A stretch of 51,214 nt of DNA from Anaerolineaceae bacterium (GCA_009772985.1 WOUS01000014.1:1-51214), one strand, 5' to 3'. Shown: positions 6,403 to 14,514, numbered from the stretch's first letter. Notes: a model not told the origin generated them from the letters alone. Program-made: numbers and translations.

Positions 6403-9312
6403 TTAAATGGGAGAGAGAACCAGCCGAAAACCGATAAAGTCGCTGAAGTCGACGGGGATGAACCTGCTGCGACAGGCGCAGCGGGCGTAGCTACGATCGA
6501 AAAGCCACGAGCCGCCGCGCCCCACGCGCCACGTGCCGGTCTCCGGCCCGCGCGGGTTCACCACCGAAGAACCGGCCCGTTTTTCGTAAGTGTCCTCAGC
6601 ATGCCAGTCGGTGCACCACTCCCAGACATTGCCGGCCATATCCAGCGCCCCACACGGGCTTTCGCCATGCGGGTACATTCCCACAGAGGATGTTTGTTCC
6701 AATCTTCCCTTTTCCTCCCCGTTGTTACACTTTTCCACATCCCAGGCGTTTCCCCACGGCCAGAGGTTTCCCTTCGGCCCGCGGGCGGCCTTCTCCCATT
6801 CGGCCTCGGTGGGCAGGCGGTATCCTTTGCCGGTGAGCGCCTTCAGCCAGTTGCAATAGGCCTCGGCCTCGAACCACGAAACTCCCACCACCGGCAGGTT
6901 GGAAACATTCCACCGGGCATCATCCCAGAAAAACGGCTGGTTGCGTTGCTCTGGCGGGCGACGTTCCAGCCAGCGCCGGATATCATGTTGTGTGCTTTCC
7001 GAATAAGCAGATAGGCCTGATTCCCATTCGCCGGTGCGCCAGCGCCAGCCATCTTTGCTCCAGTAATCCTCGTTCTCGTAGCCTTTGGCCTCCCAGAACA
7101 GGCGGAACTCGGCGTTGGTCAGAGGGTATTTACCAATCTGATATTCGGAAAGTGTGACCAAATGGGCAGGCTTCTCACCACCATAAATGTTTGCTTTTTG
7201 CTTTTTGAGTTGGGCTTCGTCTTCCGGGCTGGCGCCCATGCGGAACGGCCCGGCTTTCACTTTGACCATCTCCGGCAGAATTGCCCTCACCCCCGGCCCC
7301 TCTCCCACAAGAAGAGGGGCGAAGCGCGGGTCGCCCGCCATGCCCAGAGCCAGCCCCAGGCGGTGGCGCAGGCGGGGCTTCACGCGCGGCGGGTTGGCAA
7401 TCAGCAAATCCAGCATGGCCGGAGGGACAGACTCTTTGGTTTCCGGCAGGATGCGCTCGGGGCGCAGGTCGGAGAGCGCCAGCCCGGCCAGGGTCAGGGC
7501 GCGGGCGCGCGGGTCGTCGTTCTTCCCCAGCCCGGCCAATGTCCGCACGAAACGGTTGGCCTGTCCCTGGCCTTTGATGGCCAGGTAGCCCGCCGCCAAA
7601 CGGATGGCTTCATCCCACTGGTCATTCTCCAGGTGCGCCAGAAGGAACTTCTCCCACTCATTGTTCTTTTCTTCGGCCAGGTAACGTCCGGCCAGGAACT
7701 CGCGGAAGGTGGCGTGGGTATAGAAACCAAAGTGATCGTCCATGGCTTCCAGCAGGCCGCCGCGCTCGGCCAGGCTGCGCAGGAAGTGGCAGGCGGATTT
7801 CCGTGCGGCGTCTTCATCCGTACCGAAACGCTTCCAGAGGAGGTCAACCAGATCGTTTTCGAGCATGGAGTCAAGTTTGCGCTCATGCAGTTCGAAAGCG
7901 ATGTAGGCCAGGTGGTCGCGGCGCGTCTCCCAGTCCAGCCCGCCCCATTGCGCCAGTCCTTTGGCCTCCTGTCCCTTGTGAAGAACCTCAGTCAACAGGA
8001 CTTCGACCGCGTCTTCGTAGAGTTTGGCGCGGTCGCGTGGCAGGGTGTCGCGGCTGTAATGCACCATGGCGAAGATGGTGGTCATCAACGGTGTGGTGGC
8101 CAGTTCGCGCACACGTTCCTCACTGTGGGAGATTTGGGAGCAGAGGTCATCGGCGCGGCGTACGGCTTCCGCCGGGTTGTCGGCCATCACCGCCGCGTAC
8201 CAGAAATGAATGAGGCTGTCGCGCTGTTCGGGAGTCAGCCTCTGGATCTCACAGCGCTTGAACCCGGCCATCTGGTCGGAAACATACGCGGCAGAAGGCC
8301 GCGAGGTGATCAGGCAGAACAGGCGCGCGCCTTCGTATTCGGCTACCAGTCCTTCCACGGCTTCACGCACGCGCGGCCGGTCGGCGGGGTCCACCTCGTC
8401 CATGCCGTCGAACATCAGCAGGCAGCCCTGTTTCAAGTGTTTTTGGAAGAAAGCCTCCGAGAGGTCTGAATCGGGCAGCATTTCGGCAAAGGATTGCTGG
8501 ATGTAACCAAGCAGGTTCTTTGGCGTGCAGTTTAACGGCTTCTGTTTGCAATGCTCATCGAAAGCCCGCAGGGAAACCAGGATGGGCAGGGGCGGTTTGC
8601 CACCCAGGGTCGCCACAAAAATTTTTTGTTCGCCGGTCAATTGCTTGTCGTTCAGGCAGGCGCGGGCGCAGGCCAGCCCGGCCCATTGCAGGAGCGTGCT
8701 CTTGCCCGATCCGGCCACCCCCACCACTGCCAATTTGGGCGATTTCCGGATGGCTTCTGCCAGTTCGATCGGATGCGCGCTTTCCAGCCCCGCTTTCTCG
8801 CCGAGGGCTTCGACCTCTTCGCGCGGCAGTTTCCCGGCGCGCAACCCGCGCCTGGCCTCTGTCACGATCTTGACTGAAATATAGGCTTGGTCCAGTTCGG
8901 GCGGCTTGATGCCCTCCCCGCTGGTGCGCGGCAGCCCGCGGAATTTGAAGCGCTTGTAGGCCGCGCTGACGTGTTCGAGGTAGGCGTGCTCCTGATCGGG
9001 AAGATCAACCTTCGCAATAACTTTCCCGCCTTCTTTCTTGGCATCCTCCTGCCAAGCCTCCAGCCAGCCTTGGATGCGGGCGCGCAGTAAAACCCACGCC
9101 AGAACAAGCACACCCACCGCCAACAAGGCCCAAATGCCATATTCCTTCAGAAAAGCAGCCAGCCAATCCCATGAATCCTGAAACCCGGGGGGAACAGGTG
9201 GCACTGATGTTTGTGTCGGCGGCGTGTCCGTCTGCGCGCGGGCCGGCGCGGCAACCGCGAGAAAAACCAAAGGGAGCAGAAAAACGAGCAAACGGCAAAA
9301 TCGGCGGGCCAT
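6403..9312 (-). CDS. Membrane-anchored NACHT NTPase with C-terminal FGE-sulfatase domain
   Basis: 969 residues. An N-terminal signal-like segment ends at PARAQTD and a membrane helix follows (WALLAVGVLVLAWVLL, about residues 60-80). A NACHT-type NTPase domain spans roughly 195-510, with Walker A GVAGSGKST, Walker B CLLMFDGMDEVD and TSRPSA. A helical region follows, then an FGE-sulfatase (C-type-lectin-like) domain from about 680 to the end: [50 protein letters not shown] and GFRLV. NACHT and related STAND proteins use ATP binding to switch oligomers after a sensor detects a ligand; here the FGE domain would be that sensor, though which face of the membrane each domain is on is unclear. Start chosen at 9312 because AGGAGGGG lies 3 nt upstream. 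The last 27 codons before the tail look hypervariable (see the variable-region entry). KKQKANI (near 7189) is encoded by a heptamer repeat. Confidence 0.85.
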   Translation of the reverse strand: MARRFCRLLVFLLPLVFLAVAAPARAQTDTPPTQTSVPPVPPGFQDSWDWLAAFLKEYGIWALLAVGVLVLAWVLLRARIQGWLEAWQEDAKKEGGKVIAKVDLPDQEHAYLEHVSAAYKRFKFRGLPRTSGEGIKPPELDQAYISVKIVTEARRGLRAGKLPREEVEALGEKAGLESAHPIELAEAIRKSPKLAVVGVAGSGKSTLLQWAGLACARACLNDKQLTGEQKIFVATLGGKPPLPILVSLRAFDEHCKQKPLNCTPKNLLGYIQQSFAEMLPDSDLSEAFFQKHLKQGCLLMFDGMDEVDPADRPRVREAVEGLVAEYEGARLFCLITSRPSAAYVSDQMAGFKRCEIQRLTPEQRDSLIHFWYAAVMADNPAEAVRRADDLCSQISHSEERVRELATTPLMTTIFAMVHYSRDTLPRDRAKLYEDAVEVLLTEVLHKGQEAKGLAQWGGLDWETRRDHLAYIAFELHERKLDSMLENDLVDLLWKRFGTDEDAARKSACHFLRSLAERGGLLEAMDDHFGFYTHATFREFLAGRYLAEEKNNEWEKFLLAHLENDQWDEAIRLAAGYLAIKGQGQANRFVRTLAGLGKNDDPRARALTLAGLALSDLRPERILPETKESVPPAMLDLLIANPPRVKPRLRHRLGLALGMAGDPRFAPLLVGEGPGVRAILPEMVKVKAGPFRMGASPEDEAQLKKQKANIYGGEKPAHLVTLSEYQIGKYPLTNAEFRLFWEAKGYENEDYWSKDGWRWRTGEWESGLSAYSESTQHDIRRWLERRPPEQRNQPFFWDDARWNVSNLPVVGVSWFEAEAYCNWLKALTGKGYRLPTEAEWEKAARGPKGNLWPWGNAWDVEKCNNGEEKGRLEQTSSVGMYPHGESPCGALDMAGNVWEWCTDWHAEDTYEKRAGSSVVNPRGPETGTWRVGRGGSWLFDRSYARCACRSRFIPVDFSDFIGFRLVLSPI
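6430..6507 (-). other. Candidate DGR variable region of the NACHT-FGE gene
   Basis: Between the conserved Trp of RGGSW and the conserved GFR lie 24 codons (6433-6504), of which 18 end in C. Compared with the same segment of the FGE gene at 37877, the length is identical. Twelve codons end in C in both copies but differ in their first two bases, while CGC, GCC, CGC and AGG at positions 8, 10, 12 and 14 are identical. That is the pattern expected if a template rich in AAC codons were copied with errors at adenines. The location at the extreme 3' end of an FGE/C-type-lectin gene fits known DGR targets. No reverse transcriptase is in the window. Confidence 0.5.
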
Positions 9313-9415
9313 AGCCCCTCCTGTGAGAAAACGGTTATTCTGCTGAAAGTGTAGCAAAGAAAACCAAAACAAACAATAGCCTTATCGAATTCGCGTCCTT
9401 CGCGTTGGTTCGATG

Positions 9416-10405
9416 CTAACCCTTCTCCCACCTCGCATACACCGCCTGCGACAGCAGCCTCCCGGCGCTTTTCTCCTGCGTGACCAGTTCCCCGCACTCG
9501 ACCGTCCCGCCCAGGCCTTTCATCATCTCTGCCAACGCCTCGTGAGCATGGACGGCAGGCAGTTTGACCGCGTAGACCGTCAGCGCCACGAACAGCGGAC
9601 GGACGGTCAGCACGTCCCGGCAGGCGACAAGCAGTTCCGGCAGGGATTTGTACACCTCCCACACCTCGCCCTTCGGCCCGCGCCCGAACTTGGGCGGGTC
9701 GAGCAGGATGCCGTCGTATTTCGCCCCGCGCCGCGCCTCGCGTTCGACGAACTTCAGCGCGTCGTCCACGATCCAGCGGATGGGCCGCTCCGCCAGCCCG
9801 GAGAGCGCCGCGTTCTCGCGCGCCCACGTCACGGATTTTTTCGACGCGTCCACGTGCGTGACCTTCGCCCCGGCCGCGGCCGCCGCCAGCGTCGCCAGCC
9901 CGGTGTAGCCGAAGAGATTCAAGACCTGGATTTCTTTTTTTGTTTTTTGTTTTTCGCTTTTTATCTTTTCCGCCATCCAGTCCCAGTTCGCCGCGCACTC
10001 CGGGAAAACGCCCAAATGCCGCCCCGGCGTGGTCATCGCCCAAAACTTCAGCCCCCCTCCCCTCCCCTCATTTCCGGGTTTCGATCTCCCCTCCCCTCCC
10101 CTCCCCCCATTTCTGGGTTTCGAAATGGGGGGACCGAGGGGGGTCAGGTTGTACCTCATCTCCCACTTCTCCGCCACCTTTTTTCCAAAACTCCAATGCC
10201 CGCCGCTCTCCTCGCCGCTCGGCTGGAAGACCGCGTGGGCGGACTCCCATTTCGAGGCAGGCAGGGCCGGGGTCCACAACGCCTGCACTTCCGGGCGGAC
10301 GAAGGTGTACGGCCCGAAACGTTCCAGTTTACGGCCGCCGCCGCTGTCGAGCAGTTCGTAATCGGTCCAACGAGGGGAGGAGAGAAGGTTGATTTGAGGG
10401 GGCAT
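9416..10405 (-). CDS. RlmI-like class I SAM-dependent rRNA methyltransferase
   Basis: 329 residues resembling the RlmI/YccW group of SAM-dependent methyltransferases, which methylate a cytosine of 23S rRNA. Visible are the SAM loop VLNLFGYTGLATLAAAAAGA, VTHVDASKKSVTWARENA, the DDALKFVERE region, and YDGILLDPPKFGRGPKGEVW, whose DPPKF is the catalytic-type motif. The N-terminal PUA domain of true RlmI is not evident. The start at 10405 (MPPQINLLSSP) is preferred over the longer open frame to 10567, because those extra codons lie in a repeat element. Two stretches are repeat-encoded: about residues 92-120 (Gly/Arg-rich) come from a GAAATGGGGG palindrome, and KIKSEKQKTKKE from a T/G heptamer repeat. 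No clear Shine-Dalgarno. Confidence 0.8.
   Translation of the reverse strand: MPPQINLLSSPRWTDYELLDSGGGRKLERFGPYTFVRPEVQALWTPALPASKWESAHAVFQPSGEESGGHWSFGKKVAEKWEMRYNLTPLGPPISKPRNGGRGGEGRSKPGNEGRGGGLKFWAMTTPGRHLGVFPECAANWDWMAEKIKSEKQKTKKEIQVLNLFGYTGLATLAAAAAGAKVTHVDASKKSVTWARENAALSGLAERPIRWIVDDALKFVEREARRGAKYDGILLDPPKFGRGPKGEVWEVYKSLPELLVACRDVLTVRPLFVALTVYAVKLPAVHAHEALAEMMKGLGGTVECGELVTQEKSAGRLLSQAVYARWEKG
10050..10145. repeat. GAAATGGGGG palindromic element inside the methyltransferase gene
   Basis: CCCCCCATTTC (10103-10113) faces GAAATGGGGGG (10122-10132), preceded by direct copies of CCCTCCCCT and ATTTC(C/T)GGGTTTCGA. The insert keeps the reading frame of the methyltransferase on the minus strand. 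The same core palindrome is intergenic at 47187-47240. Confidence 0.75.
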
Positions 10406-10441
10406 GTCGGAGGTCCGGGAAGAAGCGGGGGAAGAACGACT

Positions 10442-10517
10442 GGACACGGATTTCGGATTGGACGGCTTTTTCCGTAACTCACGGAGAGAATCCGCGATTT
10501 CCGTGTTCTCCGTGTCC
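10442..10517. repeat. ACACGG-type inverted repeat element
   Basis: GGACACGG (10442-10449) faces CCGTGTCC (10510-10517), with TTTTTCCGTAACTCACGGAG in between forming a further CCGT/ACGG pair. It resembles the elements at 4177, 5262 and 50727. Confidence 0.6.
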
Positions 10518-10531
10518 AAAACGGTTTTTTG

Positions 10532-10716
10532 GCAATACCGCATAACTTGCTTTTTCACCACAGCCAAAACGCTGGTTGAGTAGGTCGAGCGCTCTTCTCG
10601 ACCGTATCGAAACCACGTTTTGGCCTGTTTCCGGGCAGTTCTTGGTTTCGATACGGCAAAGAACGCCTACTCAACCAGCGAACTGCCCTACGCCATAGCA
10701 AGTTATGCGGTACTGC
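10532..10716. repeat. 185-bp nested palindrome (MITE-like)
   Basis: Three successive pairs of arms are inverted around one centre. ACCGCATAACTTGC (10537-10550) faces GCAAGTTATGCGGT (10698-10711), and CGCTGGTTGAGTAGG (10570-10584) faces CCTACTCAACCAGCG (10666-10680). CCGTATCGAAACCA (10602-10615) faces TGGTTTCGATACGG (10643-10656). The arms are perfect or nearly so while the spacers between them are not paired. It has no coding capacity. It could be a non-autonomous mobile element or a cruciform. Confidence 0.85.
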
Positions 10717-10760
10717 GTTTTTTGGTTTTAAGAAAGCCCTTCCAAAATCGAAAGTACTAC

Positions 10761-10790
10761 TTGTATTTTGGGCCAGAAATGTGCTAAAAT
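10761..10790 (+). promoter_or_regulatory. Promoter of the division and cell-wall cluster
   Basis: TTGTAT (10761-10766), an 18-nt spacer and TAAAAT (10785-10790) form a plausible sigma-70 type promoter. The expected start near 10797 is immediately in front of the GTGG boxes. Confidence 0.5.
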
Positions 10791-10800
10791 AAGCCTGTTG

Positions 10801-10825
10801 GTGGGGCAAAGTGGGACGTAGTGGT
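10801..10825 (+). promoter_or_regulatory. MraZ operator: three GTGG(G/T) boxes at 10-bp spacing
   Basis: GTGGG at 10801, GTGGG at 10811 and GTGGT at 10821 are direct repeats separated by exactly 5 nt. In E. coli, MraZ binds GTGGG direct repeats with 5-nt spacers in its own promoter region and represses the dcw operon. The match to that known operator, 50-70 nt in front of mraZ, makes autorepression the simplest reading. Confidence 0.82.
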
Positions 10826-10848
10826 ATGCCGGAGCCTTTCCGGCATAC
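10824..10848 (+). other. Perfect hairpin in the mraZ leader
   Basis: GTATGCCGGA (10824-10833) and TCCGGCATAC (10839-10848) form a perfect 10-bp stem with a 5-nt loop. Its left arm overlaps the third MraZ box. It lies 26 nt before the mraZ start and has no T-run. Confidence 0.7.
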
Positions 10849-10873
10849 TGGTTAAATAAGAGAAAGTGAACAT

Positions 10874-11311
10874 ATGTTCTTAGGTCAGTTCGTCCATTCC
10901 TTCGATGATAAGAGCCGCCTGACGGTTCCGGCGAAATACCGGGAGCCGCTCGCCGGGGGCGTTTTCGTCGTCCAGGGGCCGGACAAAAACCTGATGGTCA
11001 TGACCGCCGAGGCGTTCGAGGCAGTCTACCAGCGCCTGATGGCAATGAACATGATGGACCCGCTGGCCCGCTCCCTGCGCCGGCTTATCCTCGGCAATGC
11101 CGCAGAACTCGAACTCGACAGCGCCGGGCGCATCCTCATCCCGCAGGCCCTGCGCGAGACCGCCGGGCTGGAAAGCGAAGCCGTCCTGCTCGGCCAGGGC
11201 GATTACTTCGAAGTCTGGTCGCCGGCCAACTGGAAGGAACAGGCAGCCGGGATGCAGGCCGCGGCCGACAACCCGGAACGCTATGCCACGCTCAACCTCA
11301 CCACCCGCTGA
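10874..11311 (+). CDS. mraZ: MraZ transcriptional regulator
   Basis: 145 residues, the standard MraZ length, made of two AbrB-like half-domains that assemble into a ring. The start FLGQFVHSFDDKSRLTVPAK and the second-half DSAGRILIPQALRETAGL are both diagnostic. MraZ is the DNA-binding repressor of the division and wall cluster it heads, and the matching GTGG boxes are directly upstream. It is the first gene of a run of 17 same-strand genes. The stop is 1 nt before the rsmH start. Confidence 0.95.
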   Translation: MFLGQFVHSFDDKSRLTVPAKYREPLAGGVFVVQGPDKNLMVMTAEAFEAVYQRLMAMNMMDPLARSLRRLILGNAAELELDSAGRILIPQALRETAGLESEAVLLGQGDYFEVWSPANWKEQAAGMQAAADNPERYATLNLTTR

Positions 11312-11312
11312 C

Positions 11313-12299
11313 ATGCAAACGCCGCACCAACCCGTACTTTACAAAGAGATTATACACGCTTTGCGCCCCAAACGTGGAGGCCGGTACGTGGACGGGACCC
11401 TCGGAGCGGGCGGCCACGCCTCCGGCATCCTGGAGGCCAGCGCCCCCGACGGAAAACTGCTCGGGCTGGATGTGGACCCGCAAGCCCTGGAACTGGCACG
11501 CCGAACCCTCGCTCCCTTCGGGGAGCGTGCCTGTCTGATGCAGGCCTCCTACACGGCGCTCCCCCGCTGCCTGTCCAGCCTCGGCTGGGAAACCGTGGAC
11601 GGCATCCTGCTTGACCTGGGCGCCTCCTCGATGCAGTTCGACACCCCCGGGCGCGGCTTCTCCTTCCTGCAAGACGGCCCGCTCGATATGCGCTTCGACC
11701 CGCTGAACCCGCTGACCGCCGCCCAGATCGTGAACGAGTGGCCGGAGGATGAACTGGCGAACGTCATCCACCGCTACGGGGAGGAACCCGCCGCCCGCCG
11801 CATCGCCCGCGTCATCGTCCGCTCCCGGCCCGTGGGCGGGACCCGGGCCCTGGCCGCCGTTATCGAGCAGGCGCTTGGCCGGCGGCGTAGTCCCGGTTCC
11901 AGCACGGGGCGGCGTAGTCCCGGTTCCAGCACGGGAAGAGGCCCCCGCCACCCCGCCACGCAGGCCTTCCAGGCCCTGCGCATCGCCGTCAACGGCGAAC
12001 TGGAGGCGGTGGAGGAAACGCTCCCGCTGGCGGTGCAGGCTCTCGGTCCGGGAGGCCGGCTGGCAGTCATCTCCTTCCACTCGCTGGAAGACCGTCTGGT
12101 CAAGGAAACCTTCCGCCGCGAAAGCCGGGACTGCCTCTGCCCGACCAAGCAGCCCGTCTGCACCTGCGGGCACAAAGCCAGCATTATCGAGATCAACCGG
12201 CGGCCGGTCACGCCGTCGGAGGAAGAGACCAGCCAAAACCCGCGCGCCCGCAGCGCGAAACTGAGAATTGCCGAAAGATTGCCGGTTCACCATGAATAA
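11313..12299 (+). CDS. rsmH: 16S rRNA (cytosine-1402-N4)-methyltransferase RsmH
   Basis: 328 residues. RsmH (MraW) uses SAM to methylate the N4 of C1402 in 16S rRNA at the decoding centre. Visible are HQPVLYKEIIHAL, the SAM loop DGTLGAGGHASGIL, LGLDVDPQALELA, DGILLDLGASSMQFD, GFSFLQDGPLDMRFD, ALRIAVNGELEAVE, and the C-terminal SFHSLEDRLVK...CICPTK-like region (here CLCPTKQPVCTC). The ATG at 11313 is 1 nt after the mraZ stop and matches the family start. Residues about 191-208 are an in-frame 27-bp tandem duplication (RRSPGSSTG twice), absent from the usual family sequence, lying in the loop before the ATQAFQALRI motif. Confidence 0.95.
   Translation: MQTPHQPVLYKEIIHALRPKRGGRYVDGTLGAGGHASGILEASAPDGKLLGLDVDPQALELARRTLAPFGERACLMQASYTALPRCLSSLGWETVDGILLDLGASSMQFDTPGRGFSFLQDGPLDMRFDPLNPLTAAQIVNEWPEDELANVIHRYGEEPAARRIARVIVRSRPVGGTRALAAVIEQALGRRRSPGSSTGRRSPGSSTGRGPRHPATQAFQALRIAVNGELEAVEETLPLAVQALGPGGRLAVISFHSLEDRLVKETFRRESRDCLCPTKQPVCTCGHKASIIEINRRPVTPSEEETSQNPRARSAKLRIAERLPVHHE
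11883..11935 (+). repeat. 27-bp tandem duplication inside rsmH
   Basis: Two 26-base copies (CGGCGTAGTCCCGG...CACGGG) start at 11883 and 11910, a 27-bp period that keeps the frame. They are identical, so the duplication is recent or maintained. Confidence 0.9.
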
Positions 12300-12762
12300 G
12301 ATCACCACCCTCGCCCGGAAATACCGTCAGGCCCCCTGGCGCACCCAGCGCCAGTGGCTCGGCCTGGTTTTGCTCGGCGTGGTGATGGCAGCCATGGTGG
12401 CCGGCGTTTACCTTAACGTGACCGCCCGCGCCACCCTGGCGGGGCGGGAGATCCTGGACCTGAACTACGAGATCGCCGCCAACGAGCGCGCCAACGCCGA
12501 CCTGCAAACCGACCTGGCCGAGGCCAGTTCGGAGGCGGCCATGCAGCAGCATGCCCAAATGCTGGGATTCGTCCCGGCCCGCCCTGAGGATATCGTCTAC
12601 GTGGTCGTCCCCGGCTACACACCGAAGACGGGCGTGGACCTGTCCACCACCACCGGGCAGCCTCCGGCTTCGATCATCCTGCCCGAATACCGGCAGACGC
12701 TGTTCGAGTGGTTCGCCGAGCGCATCCAGTCCTCAGCTCCCGCCGCAGGGGGGCAGCAATGA
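12292..12762 (+). CDS. ftsL: FtsL/DivIC-like septum protein
   Basis: 156 residues with a short basic N-terminus, one membrane helix (LGLVLLGVVMAAMVAGVYL, about residues 22-40) and a following helical stretch (LAGREILDLNYEIAANERANADLQTDLAEA) that should be a coiled coil. This bitopic shape and the position between rsmH and ftsI are those of FtsL/DivIC, which bridge the division machinery in the periplasm or wall space. The start overlaps the rsmH stop by 8 nt. The C-terminal 60 residues (after ARPEDIVYVVVPG) are longer than in typical FtsL. Sequence similarity in this family is weak, so the call rests on shape and position. Confidence 0.75.
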   Translation: MNKITTLARKYRQAPWRTQRQWLGLVLLGVVMAAMVAGVYLNVTARATLAGREILDLNYEIAANERANADLQTDLAEASSEAAMQQHAQMLGFVPARPEDIVYVVVPGYTPKTGVDLSTTTGQPPASIILPEYRQTLFEWFAERIQSSAPAAGGQQ

Positions 12763-14507
12763 AGACCGATTTATTCTGGCGTTTCCGCGCGGTTCAGATT
12801 GCCTTGATCCTGTCGGGGCTGGCGATCATTGTGCAAATCATCCACATCCAGAACAGCCCGGAGGCGCAGGCCATCCTGGACGAGGGCGAGCGCTACACCG
12901 GCTCCTGGCAGACCATCTACCCGGCGCGCGGCGAGATCTACGACCGCAACGGACGCCTGCTAGCCGGCAACCGCACCGTCTACGAAGCCGGCGTGGACCT
13001 GACCTCCGTGAAGAACGTCAGCGAGATCGCCACGGCGGCCCAATTGTACCTGGGGCTGGACTACGCCACGGTCTACAACCAGATCACCAATCCCGAATCA
13101 CCGGATGTTGTCTACGTGGTGCTGGACAAATACGCCGCCCCGGAAGACGTGCTGGTCTTCCAGGAATTCCAGAAAACCATCAGCGGCAACTCGGCCAAAA
13201 ACCTGTCGGCGGTATATTTCCAGCCGCACATGGTGCGCAGTTATCCAGAGAGGACGCTCGGCTCCAACGTGATCGGGCTGATCACCATTGACGGCGGCAA
13301 GCGCAGTTTCGGCGTCGAGGAAAAGTACGACAGCCTGCTTTCGGGGACGGCGGAAAGACGCTGGATCCCATCGAACCCCCACGATGCCCGCGAGATGCCC
13401 GCCATCCCGTCCAGCACGGCCCTCATCCTGACCATTGACCGCGAGGTCCAGTCCGCAATCGAGAATATCCTCGACAACTCCATCCAGGTGTACGGGGCGC
13501 GGTCGGGCGTCATCATCGTGGCCGACCCGCAGACCGGCGAGATCCTGGGCATGGCCTCCACGCCGCGCATTGACCCGAACCAGTACTGGAACTACAACGA
13601 CATGGTGCTGGGCGGCATCCCGTACAACCGGGGCGTCAGCCAGGCCTACGAACCCGGCTCGGTGCTGAAAATCCTGACCATGGCCGCCGCCCTGGATAAA
13701 GGCGTTGTCCATCCGGGAACCATCTACCCCGACCTGACCGGCGAGATCATCGTCGGCGGCTTCGCCATCCGCAACTGGGACAACGCCGCCTGGGGCAACC
13801 AGGATATGACCGGCTGCCTGCAACACTCGCTCAACGTCTGCCTAGCCTGGGTGGCCGCCGTCCAACTGGGCCAGGATGATTTCTACGCCTACATGCAGCA
13901 GTTCGGCCTGGGCCACCTGACCGGCGTGGACCTGGCCGGGGAAGATCCCGGCCGGCTGAAACTGCCCGACGATGACGACTGGTACGAAGTGGACCTGGGC
14001 ACCAACGCCTACGGCCAGGGCGTGTCGGTCACTCCGCTCCAGATGATCGTGGCCGCCTCCGCCATCGCCAACAACGGACAGATGCCGCGTCCGCACGTGC
14101 TGAAAGCCACCGTGCAGAACGGCCGCCAGGACGAACTCCCCATCGAGATCATCGGCACGCCGATCTCGGCAAACACCGCCCAGACGCTGACCCAGATGCT
14201 GGCCACCTCGCTCGAAAACGAATCCTCGCTGGCGCTGGTGCCGGGCTACCGCCTGGCAGGCAAGACCGGCACGGCCTCCATCCCCACCGACGACGGCTAC
14301 ACCCTCGCCCGCACCAACGTCTCGTTCATCGGCTGGGGGCCGGTGGACGACCCGCAGTTCATCGTCTACATCTGGCTCGAACAGCCGACCGCTTCCATCT
14401 GGGGTTCGGAGACCGCCGCCCCGGTGTTCAAGCAGGTCGTGGAAAGACTCATCGTTCTGATGGGCATCCCGCCCGATCAAATCCGCCTGAGTTTATCCGG
14501 GCAGTGA
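12759..14507 (+). CDS. ftsI: Division-specific penicillin-binding protein (FtsI/PBP2 type transpeptidase)
   Basis: 582 residues. A short cytoplasmic tail and one membrane helix (VQIALILSGLAIIVQII) are followed by the dimerisation region starting YPARGEIYDRNGRLLA and the transpeptidase domain. The active-site motifs are present: SVLK with Ser301 and Lys304, SLN at 357-359, and KTG at 502-504. It cross-links peptidoglycan at the septum with FtsW. The ATG overlaps the ftsL stop (ATGA). There are no C-terminal PASTA repeats. Confidence 0.95.
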   Translation: MKTDLFWRFRAVQIALILSGLAIIVQIIHIQNSPEAQAILDEGERYTGSWQTIYPARGEIYDRNGRLLAGNRTVYEAGVDLTSVKNVSEIATAAQLYLGLDYATVYNQITNPESPDVVYVVLDKYAAPEDVLVFQEFQKTISGNSAKNLSAVYFQPHMVRSYPERTLGSNVIGLITIDGGKRSFGVEEKYDSLLSGTAERRWIPSNPHDAREMPAIPSSTALILTIDREVQSAIENILDNSIQVYGARSGVIIVADPQTGEILGMASTPRIDPNQYWNYNDMVLGGIPYNRGVSQAYEPGSVLKILTMAAALDKGVVHPGTIYPDLTGEIIVGGFAIRNWDNAAWGNQDMTGCLQHSLNVCLAWVAAVQLGQDDFYAYMQQFGLGHLTGVDLAGEDPGRLKLPDDDDWYEVDLGTNAYGQGVSVTPLQMIVAASAIANNGQMPRPHVLKATVQNGRQDELPIEIIGTPISANTAQTLTQMLATSLENESSLALVPGYRLAGKTGTASIPTDDGYTLARTNVSFIGWGPVDDPQFIVYIWLEQPTASIWGSETAAPVFKQVVERLIVLMGIPPDQIRLSLSGQ

Positions 14508-14514
14508 GACTTGA

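Larger units (their letters stand above)
10406..10873. other. Repeat-rich divergent intergenic region upstream of mraZ
   Basis: This 468-base stretch separates the methyltransferase from mraZ. It holds an ACACGG-type element (10442-10517), a nested palindrome (10532-10716), and the mraZ promoter, operator and leader hairpin (10761-10848). I see no gene in it. Confidence 0.6.

Noticed and set aside
10406..10567. Longer N-terminus for the methyltransferase
   Set aside because: The additional 54 codons lie in an ACACGG repeat element and do not resemble the family. The start at 10405 fits better.
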